From Streptomyces silvae (GTDB lineage: Bacteria > Actinomycetota > Actinomycetes > Streptomycetales > Streptomycetaceae), in the NCBI RefSeq assembly GCF_016745505.1, contig NZ_JAERUC010000078.1, positions 1-64,000 of the forward strand: DNA of 64,000 nt, read 5' to 3'. This document shows positions 31,252 to 39,743 of the stretch, one piece after another (the first letter of the stretch is position 1; every line of letters begins with the position of its first letter). The notes beneath the pieces were generated by a model that saw only the letters and a program-made list of their open reading frames with translations, did not search any database and was not told the DNA's origin. The translations under genes were made by a program, and so were the position numbers.

Positions 31252-32291
31252 CGACGCTCGACACACGGCACACACCGGACGCCGCCGTGGTGCGGCGTCC
31301 GGCGGGTGTCCGGATCCTCTGGCTGCTGCTCACCCTGCTCGTGCTGGCCGCGGTGACCGTGTTCTCGGTCGCCGTCGGCTCGCGCACCGTCGCCTGGTCC
31401 GACGTCTGGAGCGCGCTCGGCGGCGCGGACGGCACGCTGGAACAGGCGGCTGTCACCAAGCGGATCCCGCGCACCCTGCTCGCCGTGGTGATCGGCGCGG
31501 CCCTCGGGCTGGCCGGCGGAGTCATGCAGGGGGTGACGCGCAACCCGCTGGCCGACCCGGGCATCCTCGGCGTCAACATGGGCGCGTCGCTGGCCGTGGT
31601 CACCGGGGTCGCCTTCTTCGGGCTCACCTCGCCGACCGGGTACGTCTGGGTCGCGATGGCCGGCGCGGGCCTCTCCGCCGTGTTCGTGTACACCGTCGGC
31701 TCCCTGGGGCGGGGCGGTGCCACGCCCCTCAAGCTCGCCCTCGCGGGCGCCGCGACCTCCGCGGCCTTCGCCTCGCTGGTGACCGCGGTCGTGCTGCCCC
31801 GCAACGACATCTCCGGGTCGTTCCGGCTCTGGCAGATCGGCGGTGTCGGCGGTGCCTCCTACGAACGCATCGGCCATGTGCTGCCGTTCCTCGGCGTCGG
31901 CATGCTGATCTGCCTGTTCTCCGCACGGGCGCTGAACTCGCTCGCCCTCGGCGACGAACTCGCCGCCGGGCTCGGCGAACGGGTCGCGGTCGCCCGTGCC
32001 ACGGCGGCGGTCGGCGCCGTCGTCCTGTGCGGCGCCGCGACGGCGGCCGCGGGACCGATCGGCTTCGTCGGACTCGTCGTCCCGCACGCCTGCCGCCTGA
32101 TGGCCGGCGTCGACCACCGGTGGCTGCTGCCGTTCTCCGCGGTGACCGGCGCCGCGCTCCTGACCGCGGCCGACGTCGTCGGACGGATCGTGGCCCGGCC
32201 CTCGGAGGTCGACGTGGGCATCGTGACGGCGCTGATCGGCGCCCCGTTCTTCATCTGGACCGTCCGCCGTCAGAAAGTGCGTGCCCTGTGA
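31248..32291 (+). CDS. FecCD-family iron-siderophore permease (first)
   Basis: A 347-residue inner membrane permease with about nine to ten helices. FecCD landmarks are RIPRTLLAVVIGAALGLAGG, GVTRNPLADPGILG and the C-terminal AAAGPIGFVGLVVPHACRLM. GTG at 31248 overlaps the preceding stop (GTGA). It pairs with the second permease to form the channel. Confidence 0.93.
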   Translation: MTTLDTRHTPDAAVVRRPAGVRILWLLLTLLVLAAVTVFSVAVGSRTVAWSDVWSALGGADGTLEQAAVTKRIPRTLLAVVIGAALGLAGGVMQGVTRNPLADPGILGVNMGASLAVVTGVAFFGLTSPTGYVWVAMAGAGLSAVFVYTVGSLGRGGATPLKLALAGAATSAAFASLVTAVVLPRNDISGSFRLWQIGGVGGASYERIGHVLPFLGVGMLICLFSARALNSLALGDELAAGLGERVAVARATAAVGAVVLCGAATAAAGPIGFVGLVVPHACRLMAGVDHRWLLPFSAVTGAALLTAADVVGRIVARPSEVDVGIVTALIGAPFFIWTVRRQKVRAL

Positions 32292-33340
32292 GCGCCCCCG
32301 CCGTCACCCGGCCCTCCGTCCTCCACGAGGTCACCCGAGGACGCGTCAGGAACGCCTCCCGCCGGCGCCTCGTCGCGCTGGCCCTGGCCGTGCTCGTCGT
32401 CGCCGCGTTCGCCGTGACGCTGATGGCCGGCCAGACCTTCTACCCGCCCCGCGACGTGGTCAGGGTGATCTTCGGGGAGCAGGTGCCCGGGGCGTCGTTC
32501 ACCGTCGGACGGCTGAGGCTGCCGCGCGCGGTGCTCGCCGTCACGGCCGGATTCAGCTTCGGCATGGCCGGTGTCACCTTCCAGACGATGCTGCGCAACC
32601 CGCTCGCCAGCCCCGACGTCATCGGCATCAGCTCGGGGGCGAGCGCCGCCGCGGCCATCGCGATCGTCACCCTCTCGCTCGGCGAGACCCAGGTGTCGGT
32701 CCTCGCGATCGTCGCCGCCCTCGTCGTCGCCCTGCTCGTCTACACCCTGGCCTTCCGCGACGGGGTCGTCGGCACCCGCCTGATCCTGATCGGCATCGGG
32801 ATCTCCGCGATGCTCGACAGCATCACCTCGTACGTCCTGTCCCGCGCCGCCGAGTGGGACCTCCAGGAGGCCACCCGCTGGCTGACGGGCAGTCTGAACG
32901 GCGTCGGCTGGGACCAGACCGTGCCCGCGGTGATCGCGCTCGCCGTGCTGACCCCCGTCCTGCTGTCGCAGGGACGCAACCTGTCCGCCCTGCGCCTCGG
33001 CGACGACACCGCCTCGGCCCTCGGGGTCCGCGTCGAGCGCACCCGGATCACGGTCATCGTGGCCGCCGTCGGCCTGATCGCCTTCGCCACGGCCGCCGCC
33101 GGACCCATCGCCTTCGTGGCGTTCCTGTCCGGCCCGATCGCGGCCCGGATCGTCGGGGCGGGGGGCTCCCTCCTGGTGCCCGCCGGACTGGTCGGCTCGC
33201 TCCTGGTCCTGGTCGCCGACTTCGCCGGCCAGTTCGCCTTCGACACCCGCTACCCGGTCGGCGTCGTCACCGGGGTGCTCGGAGCGCCGTACCTCGTCCA
33301 CCTGATTGTCCGCACCCATCGGGCTGGAGGCTCGATATGA
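32288..33340 (+). CDS. FecCD-family iron-siderophore permease (second)
   Basis: A 350-residue permease with the family motifs RLPRAVLAVTAGFSFGMAG, TMLRNPLASPDVIGISSGAS and AAAGPIAFVAFLSGPIAARI. The first part (residues 1-25) is a basic cytoplasmic tail. GTG at 32288 overlaps the preceding stop by 4 bp. Two different FecCD subunits plus one ATPase form a typical heteromeric siderophore importer. Confidence 0.93.
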   Translation: MSAPAVTRPSVLHEVTRGRVRNASRRRLVALALAVLVVAAFAVTLMAGQTFYPPRDVVRVIFGEQVPGASFTVGRLRLPRAVLAVTAGFSFGMAGVTFQTMLRNPLASPDVIGISSGASAAAAIAIVTLSLGETQVSVLAIVAALVVALLVYTLAFRDGVVGTRLILIGIGISAMLDSITSYVLSRAAEWDLQEATRWLTGSLNGVGWDQTVPAVIALAVLTPVLLSQGRNLSALRLGDDTASALGVRVERTRITVIVAAVGLIAFATAAAGPIAFVAFLSGPIAARIVGAGGSLLVPAGLVGSLLVLVADFAGQFAFDTRYPVGVVTGVLGAPYLVHLIVRTHRAGGSI

Positions 33341-34185
33341 CCACGTCCCACTCCCTCACGGCCGAGCGGCTGACGCTCGGCTACAGCGACCGCGTGGTCG
33401 TCGAGTCCCTCGACCTGACGGTGCCGCCCGGCAAGGTCACGGTCGTCGTCGGGGCCAACGCCTGCGGCAAGTCGACGCTGCTGCGCTCGATGTCCCGGCT
33501 GCTCGCTCCCCGGAAGGGACAGGTGCTCCTGGACGGCAGGCAGGTGCACCGGATGCCCGCCAAGGAACTCGCCCGCACCCTGGGGCTGCTGCCGCAGTCA
33601 CCCATCGCCCCCGAGGGCATCACGGTCCTCGACCTGGTGGGCCGGGGCCGCCACCCCCACCAGGGCGTCTTCAGCCGGTGGAGCGAGAGGGACGACGCCG
33701 CCGTGGCGTCCGCCCTGGAGACCACGCAGACCGCGGAACTCGCCGACCGCGCGGTGGACGAGCTCTCCGGCGGCCAGCGCCAGCGGGTCTGGATCGCCAT
33801 GGCGCTGGCGCAGCAGACCGATCTGCTGCTGCTCGACGAGCCCATAACGTTCCTCGACGCCAGCCATCAGATCGAGGTGCTCGACCTGCTGACCGACCTC
33901 AACCGGACACGGGGGACGACCGTCGTGATGGTCCTGCACGACCTCAACCTGGCGGCCCGGTACGCGGATCACCTCATCGCCCTCGCGGCGGGGCGCATCC
34001 ACGCGGCGGGGACCCCCGCCGAGGTGCTGACGGAGGAGACGGTCGAGACGGTGTTCGGCCTCCGGAGCCGCATCATCGAGGACCCGGTCTCCGGAAAGCC
34101 CCTGATGCTTCCCATCGGCCGCCACCACGTACGCGAGGAGGCCGGCGTGGGCTTCCCTCAGCGGGAGGACTCACATCAGGCGTAG
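33337..34185 (+). CDS. Iron-siderophore ABC transporter ATPase
   Basis: A 282-residue ATPase of the FecE/FepC family. Walker A is GANACGKST (Ala in place of the usual Gly), the signature LSGGQRQR, Walker B LLLLDEP and the switch His in VLHDLN. It is the last gene of the operon and its 3' end overlaps the convergent barstar gene by 15 bp, so both stop regions lie inside the neighbouring coding sequence. That overlap may affect each other's RNA, although no antisense effect is shown here. Confidence 0.93.
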   Translation: MTTSHSLTAERLTLGYSDRVVVESLDLTVPPGKVTVVVGANACGKSTLLRSMSRLLAPRKGQVLLDGRQVHRMPAKELARTLGLLPQSPIAPEGITVLDLVGRGRHPHQGVFSRWSERDDAAVASALETTQTAELADRAVDELSGGQRQRVWIAMALAQQTDLLLLDEPITFLDASHQIEVLDLLTDLNRTRGTTVVMVLHDLNLAARYADHLIALAAGRIHAAGTPAEVLTEETVETVFGLRSRIIEDPVSGKPLMLPIGRHHVREEAGVGFPQREDSHQA

Positions 34186-34560
34186 GGTCCCGGGCCCGGT
34201 CCGCTCCGTGATGATCTCGACGAGGACGTCGAAGAGCGTCGGACCGCGGCCCGCCCGGGCCTCGGCCAGCTCCTCCTTGACGCGCGCCCTGTTGCTGTGG
34301 TGCACCCGGGGGAGCCGCGCTTCCAGCCGGCGGGCGGTCTCCTCGTGGCCCAGCGCGCGGGCCGAACGGGCGTGGTCGTGCCACTCGATGACGAAGTCGC
34401 CGTCCTCCGGTGTGCCGAAGCCACCTCCGAGGCAGTCCGCGAAGGCGTCGAGATTACGGCCGAAACGGCCGCCGGGGCCGTTCACCGCCTCCCCGACCAC
34501 ATCCCAGAAGCTGTCCAGGCCGGTGATCCGGGAGCCGTCGATCACATAGGTCACGGTCAT
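34171..34560 (-). CDS. Barstar-family ribonuclease inhibitor
   Basis: A 129-residue cytoplasmic protein of the barstar family, whose members block guanyl-specific RNases. Typical opening is VIDGSRITGLDSFWDVVGEA and the acid patch GFGTPEDGDFVIEWHDHARS. ATG at 34560 is the first codon of the recognisable domain. It lies downstream of an RNase Sa-type gene on the same strand (95 bp), so it is the likely immunity protein for that enzyme, an arrangement known from barnase/barstar and RNase Sa systems. The 3' end overlaps the convergent ABC ATPase gene by 15 bp. Confidence 0.9.
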   Translation of the reverse strand: MTVTYVIDGSRITGLDSFWDVVGEAVNGPGGRFGRNLDAFADCLGGGFGTPEDGDFVIEWHDHARSARALGHEETARRLEARLPRVHHSNRARVKEELAEARAGRGPTLFDVLVEIITERTGPGTLRLM

Positions 34561-34655
34561 GCGTGGAGCGTACAAGCGCGTGCCCTCCCGCCTCGGCCCG
34601 ATGGCCCGCGCCGCAGGTGGGGGACTACGGCGCGGACCGGACCGGGGTGTGCGGC

Positions 34656-35063
34656 TCAGCAGTCGTGGTCGACCAGGTCGAAGGACTCGTAGTGGTCCGC
34701 GGTGTAGTAGTCCTCCTCGGCTTCCTCGCCCGTCACGATCCGACGGGCCCCGCGGTCCGAGGAGCCGGGCGTGATGACCGTGTACTCGTGGTAGTAGCCC
34801 GTGCTCTGGCTGGGCAGCAGGGCCTCGCGGTTCTGGAAGACGGTGCCGTCCTGCTCGTACGGGAACGGGCCGCCCGCGTCGATCAGGTCGAGCGTGTCAT
34901 GGGCCTGGGAGGGCAGCGCGGAGTAGCAGATGCTGCCGACCGCCGCGGCTTGGGGAGCCGTCGCCGCCGATGCGGTGACCGGCCCGCCGACGAAGAGGAC
35001 GGACAGGAGGGCGGCGATGCCGCCGAGCGTGGTGATCCGTGGGGGGATTCGCATGCCCACCAT
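34656..35063 (-). CDS. Secreted guanyl-specific ribonuclease (RNase Sa type)
   Basis: A 135-residue protein with a signal peptide (MRIPPRITTLGGIAALLSVL, end near TASAATA) and a mature enzyme of about 96 residues, close to RNase Sa: ICYSALPSQAHDTLDLI, GPFPYEQDGTVFQNRE, YYHEYTVITPG. The catalytic Glu (YYHEY), Arg (RRIVTGE) and His (TADHY) are all present, and Cys residues near both ends should form the disulphide. The start is uncertain: ATG 35063 or ATG 35054, neither with a strong ribosome-binding site. The downstream barstar gene should protect the host before export. Confidence 0.92.
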   Translation of the reverse strand: MVGMRIPPRITTLGGIAALLSVLFVGGPVTASAATAPQAAAVGSICYSALPSQAHDTLDLIDAGGPFPYEQDGTVFQNREALLPSQSTGYYHEYTVITPGSSDRGARRIVTGEEAEEDYYTADHYESFDLVDHDC

Positions 35064-35291
35064 GATGACGCGCGTAGAACCCCATCCGTCAACGCCAACA
35101 CGAGTGAATTTTTGGGAAGTTAACCGTGAGTACGAAAACGTAACCCCGCAGCCGTCCGCCCGGCGCCGCGTGACCTCCCGTTCATATGTTGACGCCTCAG
35201 GACGCGTGACGGCGGCCCTGTGGGGCATGCATCCCGTGACGGTGTTCGAGACATGACGTCACGAAACGGAATGCGAGGAGGCCGATCCGAA

Positions 35292-35717
35292 GTGCGTGCG
35301 GGGGACATGACGATGCGACAGGAGAGCCCGCCCATGCGGCTGTACCGCAGACTCGGGCACACCGACCTCTCGGCCGTGGGGGAGACACGTGCCGCGCTCA
35401 GGGAATTCCTGCGCTACCGCAGGCGGCCCGAGGAGACCGAGGTCGCGGAGCTGCTGCTCAGCGAGCTGGTGACGAACGCCCTCATCCACACGAGGAACGG
35501 CGCCGTGGTCACGGTCACCTCGGCACCCGCGAGGCTGCGGGTCGAGGTGCGCGACTTCGTGACGGGGCAGGAGCCCGCGCCGTACGTACCGAACGCCGAC
35601 GACGGTACGCACGGAAGGGGGCTTCTCCTCGTCCAGAGCCTGGCGGACTCCTGGGGAGTCATGACACAGGCGCTGGGCAAGGTGGTCTGGTTCGAGCTGA
35701 ACGCCGGGACGGCCTGA
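35292..35717 (+). CDS. ATP-binding anti-sigma-like protein (HATPase_c, RsbW-type)
   Basis: A 141-residue histidine-kinase-like ATPase. The N box is ELLLSELVTNALIHT, and the ATP lid region reads DDGTHGRGLLLVQSLADSWG. These short proteins are abundant in Streptomyces, and some act as anti-sigma factors or serine kinases in partner-switching. GTG at 35292 is chosen because AGGAGG is 10 bp upstream; the ATGs at 35307 and 35313 are alternatives. No anti-anti-sigma or sigma gene lies beside it, so its partner is unknown. It converges with the DUF2637 gene with only three bases between stops. Confidence 0.85.
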   Translation: MRAGDMTMRQESPPMRLYRRLGHTDLSAVGETRAALREFLRYRRRPEETEVAELLLSELVTNALIHTRNGAVVTVTSAPARLRVEVRDFVTGQEPAPYVPNADDGTHGRGLLLVQSLADSWGVMTQALGKVVWFELNAGTA

Positions 35718-35720
35718 CGC

Positions 35721-36800
35721 TCAGCCGAACTGCTGCTCCAGGTCCTTCAGTTTCTGCTCCAGCGAGTCGAGCCGGGGCAGGGCCTGGGTGTCGTCCTCGG
35801 CCGTGAGGTCGACGGTCGCGGGTTCACCGGCGGGGGGCGGCACCGAAGCGCTCCTGGGAGGCGTGCCGTTCACTGCCTGGAGGGAAGGCCGGGGGCGGAG
35901 AGGCAGCTGTCCCGGTTCCGTCTGGGGAGGTTCCACGGCCGGGGGGCCTCCCGGTGCCGGGACGAGGGCCTGGACGTCCACCTGACGGCCCGAACGGCCG
36001 CCGCGCCCCCAGACCCGGTTCTGCCGGTTCAGTGCCTTGATGTGGGCCCGGTCCAGCTTGGCCTGGTCCCTGCGGCGGTGCCGGCTCTGCTCCTTCTCCT
36101 GACGGTCCTCGCGGACGTCGTCCACCGCCTCGTCCAGGGTGCGTACGCCTTCGAGGAGCATCAGCGACCAGGCGCCGAAGGTCTCCCTGGGGGCGCGCAG
36201 CCACCGTACGATCCGGATCTGCGGCAACGGGCGGGGCACCAGGCCCTGTTCACGCAGGGCCGCCCGGCGGGTCTGCTTCAGCGCGCGGTCGAACAGTACC
36301 GCCGCCGAGAGCGACATCCCCGCGAAGAAGTGCGGGGCGCCCGCGTGGTCCATCCCGCGCGGTGCGTGCACCCAGTTGAACCAGGCGGCGGCACCGGCGA
36401 ACGTCCACACCAGCAGCCGGGAGCCCAGCGCGGCGTCGCCGTGGCTGGCCTCGCGGACCGCGAGCACGGAACAGAACATCGCGGCCCCGTCGAGCCCGAA
36501 CGGAACGAGGTATTCCCAGCCTCCGGAGAGGTTGAGATTCTGCCGGCCGAAGCCGACGAGCCCGTGGAAGGAGAGGGCGGCGGCGACGGCGGCGCAGCAG
36601 AACAGCAGGACGTACGAGGCGGTCGCGTAGAGCGCCTCCTTGCGCCTGCGGCGTTCCTCGCTGCGTTCCCAGCTGTCGTCGGCCGTGGCCTTTTCGGCGG
36701 CGCGCTTGCCGCGCGCGACCACCGTCACCGCCGCCAGCACTCCCACGAGCAGTACGGCGCCCGGAAGCAACCAGTCAAGCGAGATGTCGGTCAATCTCAT
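35721..36800 (-). CDS. DUF2637 membrane protein (Spd-like)
   Basis: A 359-residue protein. An N-terminal helix, a short charged stretch and three further membrane segments (for example SYVLLFCCAAVAAALSFHGL, YLVPFGLDGAAMFCSVLAV, LLVWTFAGAAAWFNWVHA) make up the DUF2637 domain. The C-terminal 160 residues are cytoplasmic, basic then Pro-rich (PAPGGPPAVEPPQTEP), ending in a short amphipathic segment LDSLEQKLKDLEQQFG. The family includes SpdB-type spread proteins of Streptomyces plasmids and many chromosomal relatives. No other conjugation genes are near, so this is a chromosomal member. Confidence 0.85.
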   Translation of the reverse strand: MRLTDISLDWLLPGAVLLVGVLAAVTVVARGKRAAEKATADDSWERSEERRRRKEALYATASYVLLFCCAAVAAALSFHGLVGFGRQNLNLSGGWEYLVPFGLDGAAMFCSVLAVREASHGDAALGSRLLVWTFAGAAAWFNWVHAPRGMDHAGAPHFFAGMSLSAAVLFDRALKQTRRAALREQGLVPRPLPQIRIVRWLRAPRETFGAWSLMLLEGVRTLDEAVDDVREDRQEKEQSRHRRRDQAKLDRAHIKALNRQNRVWGRGGRSGRQVDVQALVPAPGGPPAVEPPQTEPGQLPLRPRPSLQAVNGTPPRSASVPPPAGEPATVDLTAEDDTQALPRLDSLEQKLKDLEQQFG

Positions 36801-37004
36801 GCGCGGTCCCTTGTGTCACGTAGGACGTTTCGGGCGCCATTCTGGCGGAAACAACGTCTCTCCCCGCCGCTTTCGGGACTAGCGGACGCCATTGGGTTCG
36901 CGCGTCCTCCCTATGGGTGGAAATCAACCGAACGCCCGCGCGGATAAGCCGAGTTGAGTTCGAATGCCAGTCGCTCGCCCGGGTGGCGCGGGCTGTCGCG
37001 AGGT

Positions 37005-37853
37005 TCAGGCGGCGGGGGTGAGCTTCCGGACACGGTCGGCGTCACAGGTGCGCGGGCAGGTCACGCAGGTGTCCTCGGGCCGCAGGGTGTAGAAGAGGCA
37101 GCAGCTCGCCCGGTCACGCGTCGGGAGCGATTCGCCGTCGGGGCCGGTCAGTTCACGGAAGCCGGCCGTGCCCACGTACGGCTTGGTGGTGCCCGGCAGC
37201 AGCAGCTCCAGCTCCTTCATCGCGCGGCTCTCCTCGCCGAGGAGGTGGGCGATGTACCAGAGGCCCTCGACGATCTCGTCGGTCGCCATGCCCCACAGTG
37301 CCCGCTTCCCGCGCCGCATACGTGGCCGGAAGCCGTCCAGTACCGGTTCGAGGTGCTGCGCCACGGAGTCGAGGACCTCGGTCCGCAGCGCCTGCTCGTC
37401 GGCCACGACCCGGGCGCCGGGGAGGCCGGCCGCGGGGTCGTCGGGCAGACAGGCGAACTCGCTGACGCGCAGGGTCAGATGGCCCAGGCCCCGGTGGAAC
37501 GAGACGTCGGCGACGGGGATCCGGGGCACCCGCCGGTGCGTGAACCACGGCAGGGTCACCAGCAGGCAGGCGGGCCAGGCGTAACGGTGGAGCCCGAAGC
37601 TCGCCACCACGTCGGGCCGGGCCCTGGTGCCGTAGTCCCGCAGCACCTGTGCCTCGTCCCAGGCCAGGAAGTCGTCCAGCGCCGTGCCGCCCGCCGCGAG
37701 CTCGGCCGCGCCGACCCATCCGCTGCCCGAGGGCGCCGCGGCGTCGTCCGCGAGGACCTCGGCGCGCAGCCCGGGGAAGACCTCGGCCAGGCGGGTGTAC
37801 GCCGCCGTCAGGGGGGACGGGGCGGTGGCGGCGAGCAGGGCGGGCACGGTCAT
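37005..37853 (-). CDS. FhuF-like ferric-siderophore reductase, [2Fe-2S] protein
   Basis: A 282-residue protein with the C-terminal Cys motif CC-x10-C-x2-C (in SCCLFYTLRPEDTC, then TCPRTC) that ligates a [2Fe-2S] cluster in FhuF-type reductases. It would reduce and release Fe from imported ferric siderophores in the cytoplasm. It has no signal or membrane segments. An iron box lies just upstream, so it is probably co-regulated with the uptake operon at 30-34 kb. Confidence 0.88.
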   Translation of the reverse strand: MTVPALLAATAPSPLTAAYTRLAEVFPGLRAEVLADDAAAPSGSGWVGAAELAAGGTALDDFLAWDEAQVLRDYGTRARPDVVASFGLHRYAWPACLLVTLPWFTHRRVPRIPVADVSFHRGLGHLTLRVSEFACLPDDPAAGLPGARVVADEQALRTEVLDSVAQHLEPVLDGFRPRMRRGKRALWGMATDEIVEGLWYIAHLLGEESRAMKELELLLPGTTKPYVGTAGFRELTGPDGESLPTRDRASCCLFYTLRPEDTCVTCPRTCDADRVRKLTPAA

Positions 37854-37880
37854 GGAGGGACCACCGAATCACGATCTCTT

Positions 37881-37899
37881 GCAGGTAAGCCTTACCTTA
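37881..37899. promoter_or_regulatory. Iron box upstream of the reductase
   Basis: On the minus strand the site reads TAAGGTAAGGCTTACCTGC, 14 of 19 matches to the known iron box, and is near-palindromic (AAGGTAAGGCTTACCT). It is 28 bp before the reductase start codon. TAAGGT at its left edge on the minus strand may also serve as a -10 box. Confidence 0.65.
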
Positions 37900-37995
37900 C
37901 CCGAAGTGATCGGTGTTTGAACTGAGGCCCGCTCCGCCTATCGTGCACAGGGGCCGGGCGCGCGCGAGTCGGCCCGCCAGTGCGAGGAGGTTCGG

Positions 37996-38742
37996 GTGGA
38001 GCAGGGCAGAGCGCGGGAGAGCGCGCGGCCGTACGCGTCCGCGGGGACCCCGCAGGACGTCCGGGTGCCCGAGCAGGCACGCGGCGAACACACCCACAGC
38101 GAGCCGCCCCCGCCCCGTACGGTCCAGCGGCACTCGGTGCGCGGGCAGATCCTGGACGCCCTGCGCGCCGCGCTGGTCGACGGGGAGCTGGCCCCCGGGG
38201 AGGTCTACTCGGCCCCCGCGCTCGGCGCCCGCTTCGGGGTGTCCGCGACCCCGGTGCGCGAGGCGATGCAGCAGCTGGCCGTGGAGGGCGCCGTCGAGGT
38301 CGTGCCGAACCGCGGCTTCCGGGTCAGCGAGCGGGGCCCCCGCGAGCTGGCCGAGCTCGCCGAGGTGCGCGCCCTGATCGAGGTTCCCGTCATGCTGCGG
38401 CTCGCCCGCGCGGTCCCGGCGGCCGGCTGGTGCGCGCTGCGCCCGCTGGCCGACGCCACGGTCGCGGCGGCGGCCGTGGGCGACCGGGCGGCGTACGCCG
38501 AGAGCGACCGCGCCTTCCACGGCGCGGTCCTCGCGCTGTCGGGCAACCAGCAACTGGTGGCGGTCGCCGACGAGCTCCACCGCCGGTCCCAGTGGCCGCT
38601 GGTCAACAGCCCCGCCGGCCGCCGGGCCGACCTGCTCGCCGACGCCTCGGAACACACCGCGCTGCTGGACGCGCTCATCGCCCGGGACCTGACGGTGGTC
38701 CAGTCCCTCGTACGCGAACACTTCAACGGCGCGGACGTCTGA
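37996..38742 (+). CDS. GntR/FCD-family transcriptional regulator
   Basis: A 248-residue regulator. The first 45 residues are a non-conserved, charged and Pro-rich extension; the winged helix follows (RGQILDALRAALVDGELAPGEVYS, then FGVSATPVREAMQQLAVEGAVEV), then an FCD domain (DRAFHGAVLALSGNQQL). GTG at 37996 has GAGGAGG 5 bp ahead, which supports the long N-terminus. It is divergent from the reductase but its effector is unknown. Proximity to an iron box is not proof of Fe regulation. Confidence 0.87.
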   Translation: MEQGRARESARPYASAGTPQDVRVPEQARGEHTHSEPPPPRTVQRHSVRGQILDALRAALVDGELAPGEVYSAPALGARFGVSATPVREAMQQLAVEGAVEVVPNRGFRVSERGPRELAELAEVRALIEVPVMLRLARAVPAAGWCALRPLADATVAAAAVGDRAAYAESDRAFHGAVLALSGNQQLVAVADELHRRSQWPLVNSPAGRRADLLADASEHTALLDALIARDLTVVQSLVREHFNGADV

Positions 38743-38765
38743 GACCCCGGGCCCGCCGGGGGCTC
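38741..38765. terminator. Short hairpin between convergent genes
   Basis: CCCCGG and CCGGGG around GCCCG form a small GC-rich stem overlapping the stop codons of the GntR and TPR-like genes. It is a weak candidate terminator. Confidence 0.35.
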
Positions 38766-39564
38766 AGTTCGCCTCGACGGTCTCCGGGGCCGGGGGTTCC
38801 AGCCGGGGCGCCAGCCAGGTCGGCACGCCGCCCAGCAGCCGGAACAGCCGGCCCGCCTCGGCGCGCAGCCGGGCGGCCGCCTCGGGCTCCGGTTCGGCGT
38901 CCGCGAGCGAGATGAGCGCCGGGGCCGTGCCCACGAGATAGCCGAGCTCCTCCCTTATCCGCAGCGACTCCGCGAAGCCGTGCCGCGCCTCCGCCAGCTC
39001 GCCCTCGCCCAGGGCGAGCGAGGCGAGGTGCCGCCAGGTGAAGGAGAGCAGGAGCTCGTCACCCCGGGCCGTGGCACCGGCGTGCGCCCTGCGGTACGCC
39101 GCGCGGGCGGACTGGGGCGAGTCGGCGATGTTCTGGGCGATCAGGCCCCGGCGGAAGTCCAGCAGGGGACGGCCGGGGGCCGCGGGGGAGAGCAGCGCCG
39201 CGGCCCTGCTGAGCGCCACGCTGGCCTCGTCGGCCCGGTCGCGCGCCCCGAGCAGCGTCGAGGCGTAGGCGAGATAACCGCGCTCGCAGGCGGCGGCCCC
39301 GCGCTCGGAGTCGTCCTGGGCGAGCGCCTCGGCGGTGCGCAGCGCGTCCTCGGCGTCGGTCCAGCCCGCGCCCGTGTAGAGGCACCGCTCGGTCAGCAGC
39401 GAGGTCCGCTGGAGAGCGGCCGCGGGGTCGGTGGCCGCCCGGGGTTCGAGCAGTGCGGCCGCGTCCGTCCAGCAGGCCCGTGAGCGCAGCCGCCATACCG
39501 CGGTCTGGAGCGGCGGATCGTCATCTGCGGTCGTTCCGGAACCAGACATGGCGGTATGCGCCAC
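38764..39564 (-). CDS. TPR-like helical repeat protein, unknown function
   Basis: A 266-residue Ala/Leu/Arg-rich soluble protein made of helical hairpins. Stretches such as RAAYRRAHAGATARGDELL and EARHGFAESLRIREELG look like tetratricopeptide units, the kind used for protein-protein contacts. No catalytic or DNA-binding domain is seen. The GTG at 39564 is supported by GGGGAGGG directly upstream; ATG at 39549 is an alternative. It may once have been part of a larger regulator with a TPR tail, but that is a guess. Confidence 0.65.
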   Translation of the reverse strand: MAHTAMSGSGTTADDDPPLQTAVWRLRSRACWTDAAALLEPRAATDPAAALQRTSLLTERCLYTGAGWTDAEDALRTAEALAQDDSERGAAACERGYLAYASTLLGARDRADEASVALSRAAALLSPAAPGRPLLDFRRGLIAQNIADSPQSARAAYRRAHAGATARGDELLLSFTWRHLASLALGEGELAEARHGFAESLRIREELGYLVGTAPALISLADAEPEPEAAARLRAEAGRLFRLLGGVPTWLAPRLEPPAPETVEAN

Positions 39565-39743
39565 ATTGCCCTCCCCGAGCGCGCCATCGAGCTGTGGAGG
39601 CCGGTCGGCGAGCGCCGGGACCGGCCAGGGTCTGCGCGCATCTCAGCACGGAATGGCACGCCGGGCCAAGGGGTGGGATCAATGTCAGGTGAAAGATTTC
39701 ACAATCATCTGAAGCCCGGGAGGGCGGTGAGGGGCCCGGGAAG

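Noticed and set aside
35721-36800. DUF2637 gene as part of an integrated conjugative element
   Set aside because: No integrase, replication, Tra/FtsK or attachment site is seen nearby. Chromosomal DUF2637 genes are common in Streptomyces.
38764-39564. TPR-like gene as a pseudogene of a larger SARP or LuxR regulator
   Set aside because: No DNA-binding part is found on either side. The reading frame is complete with a start site of its own.
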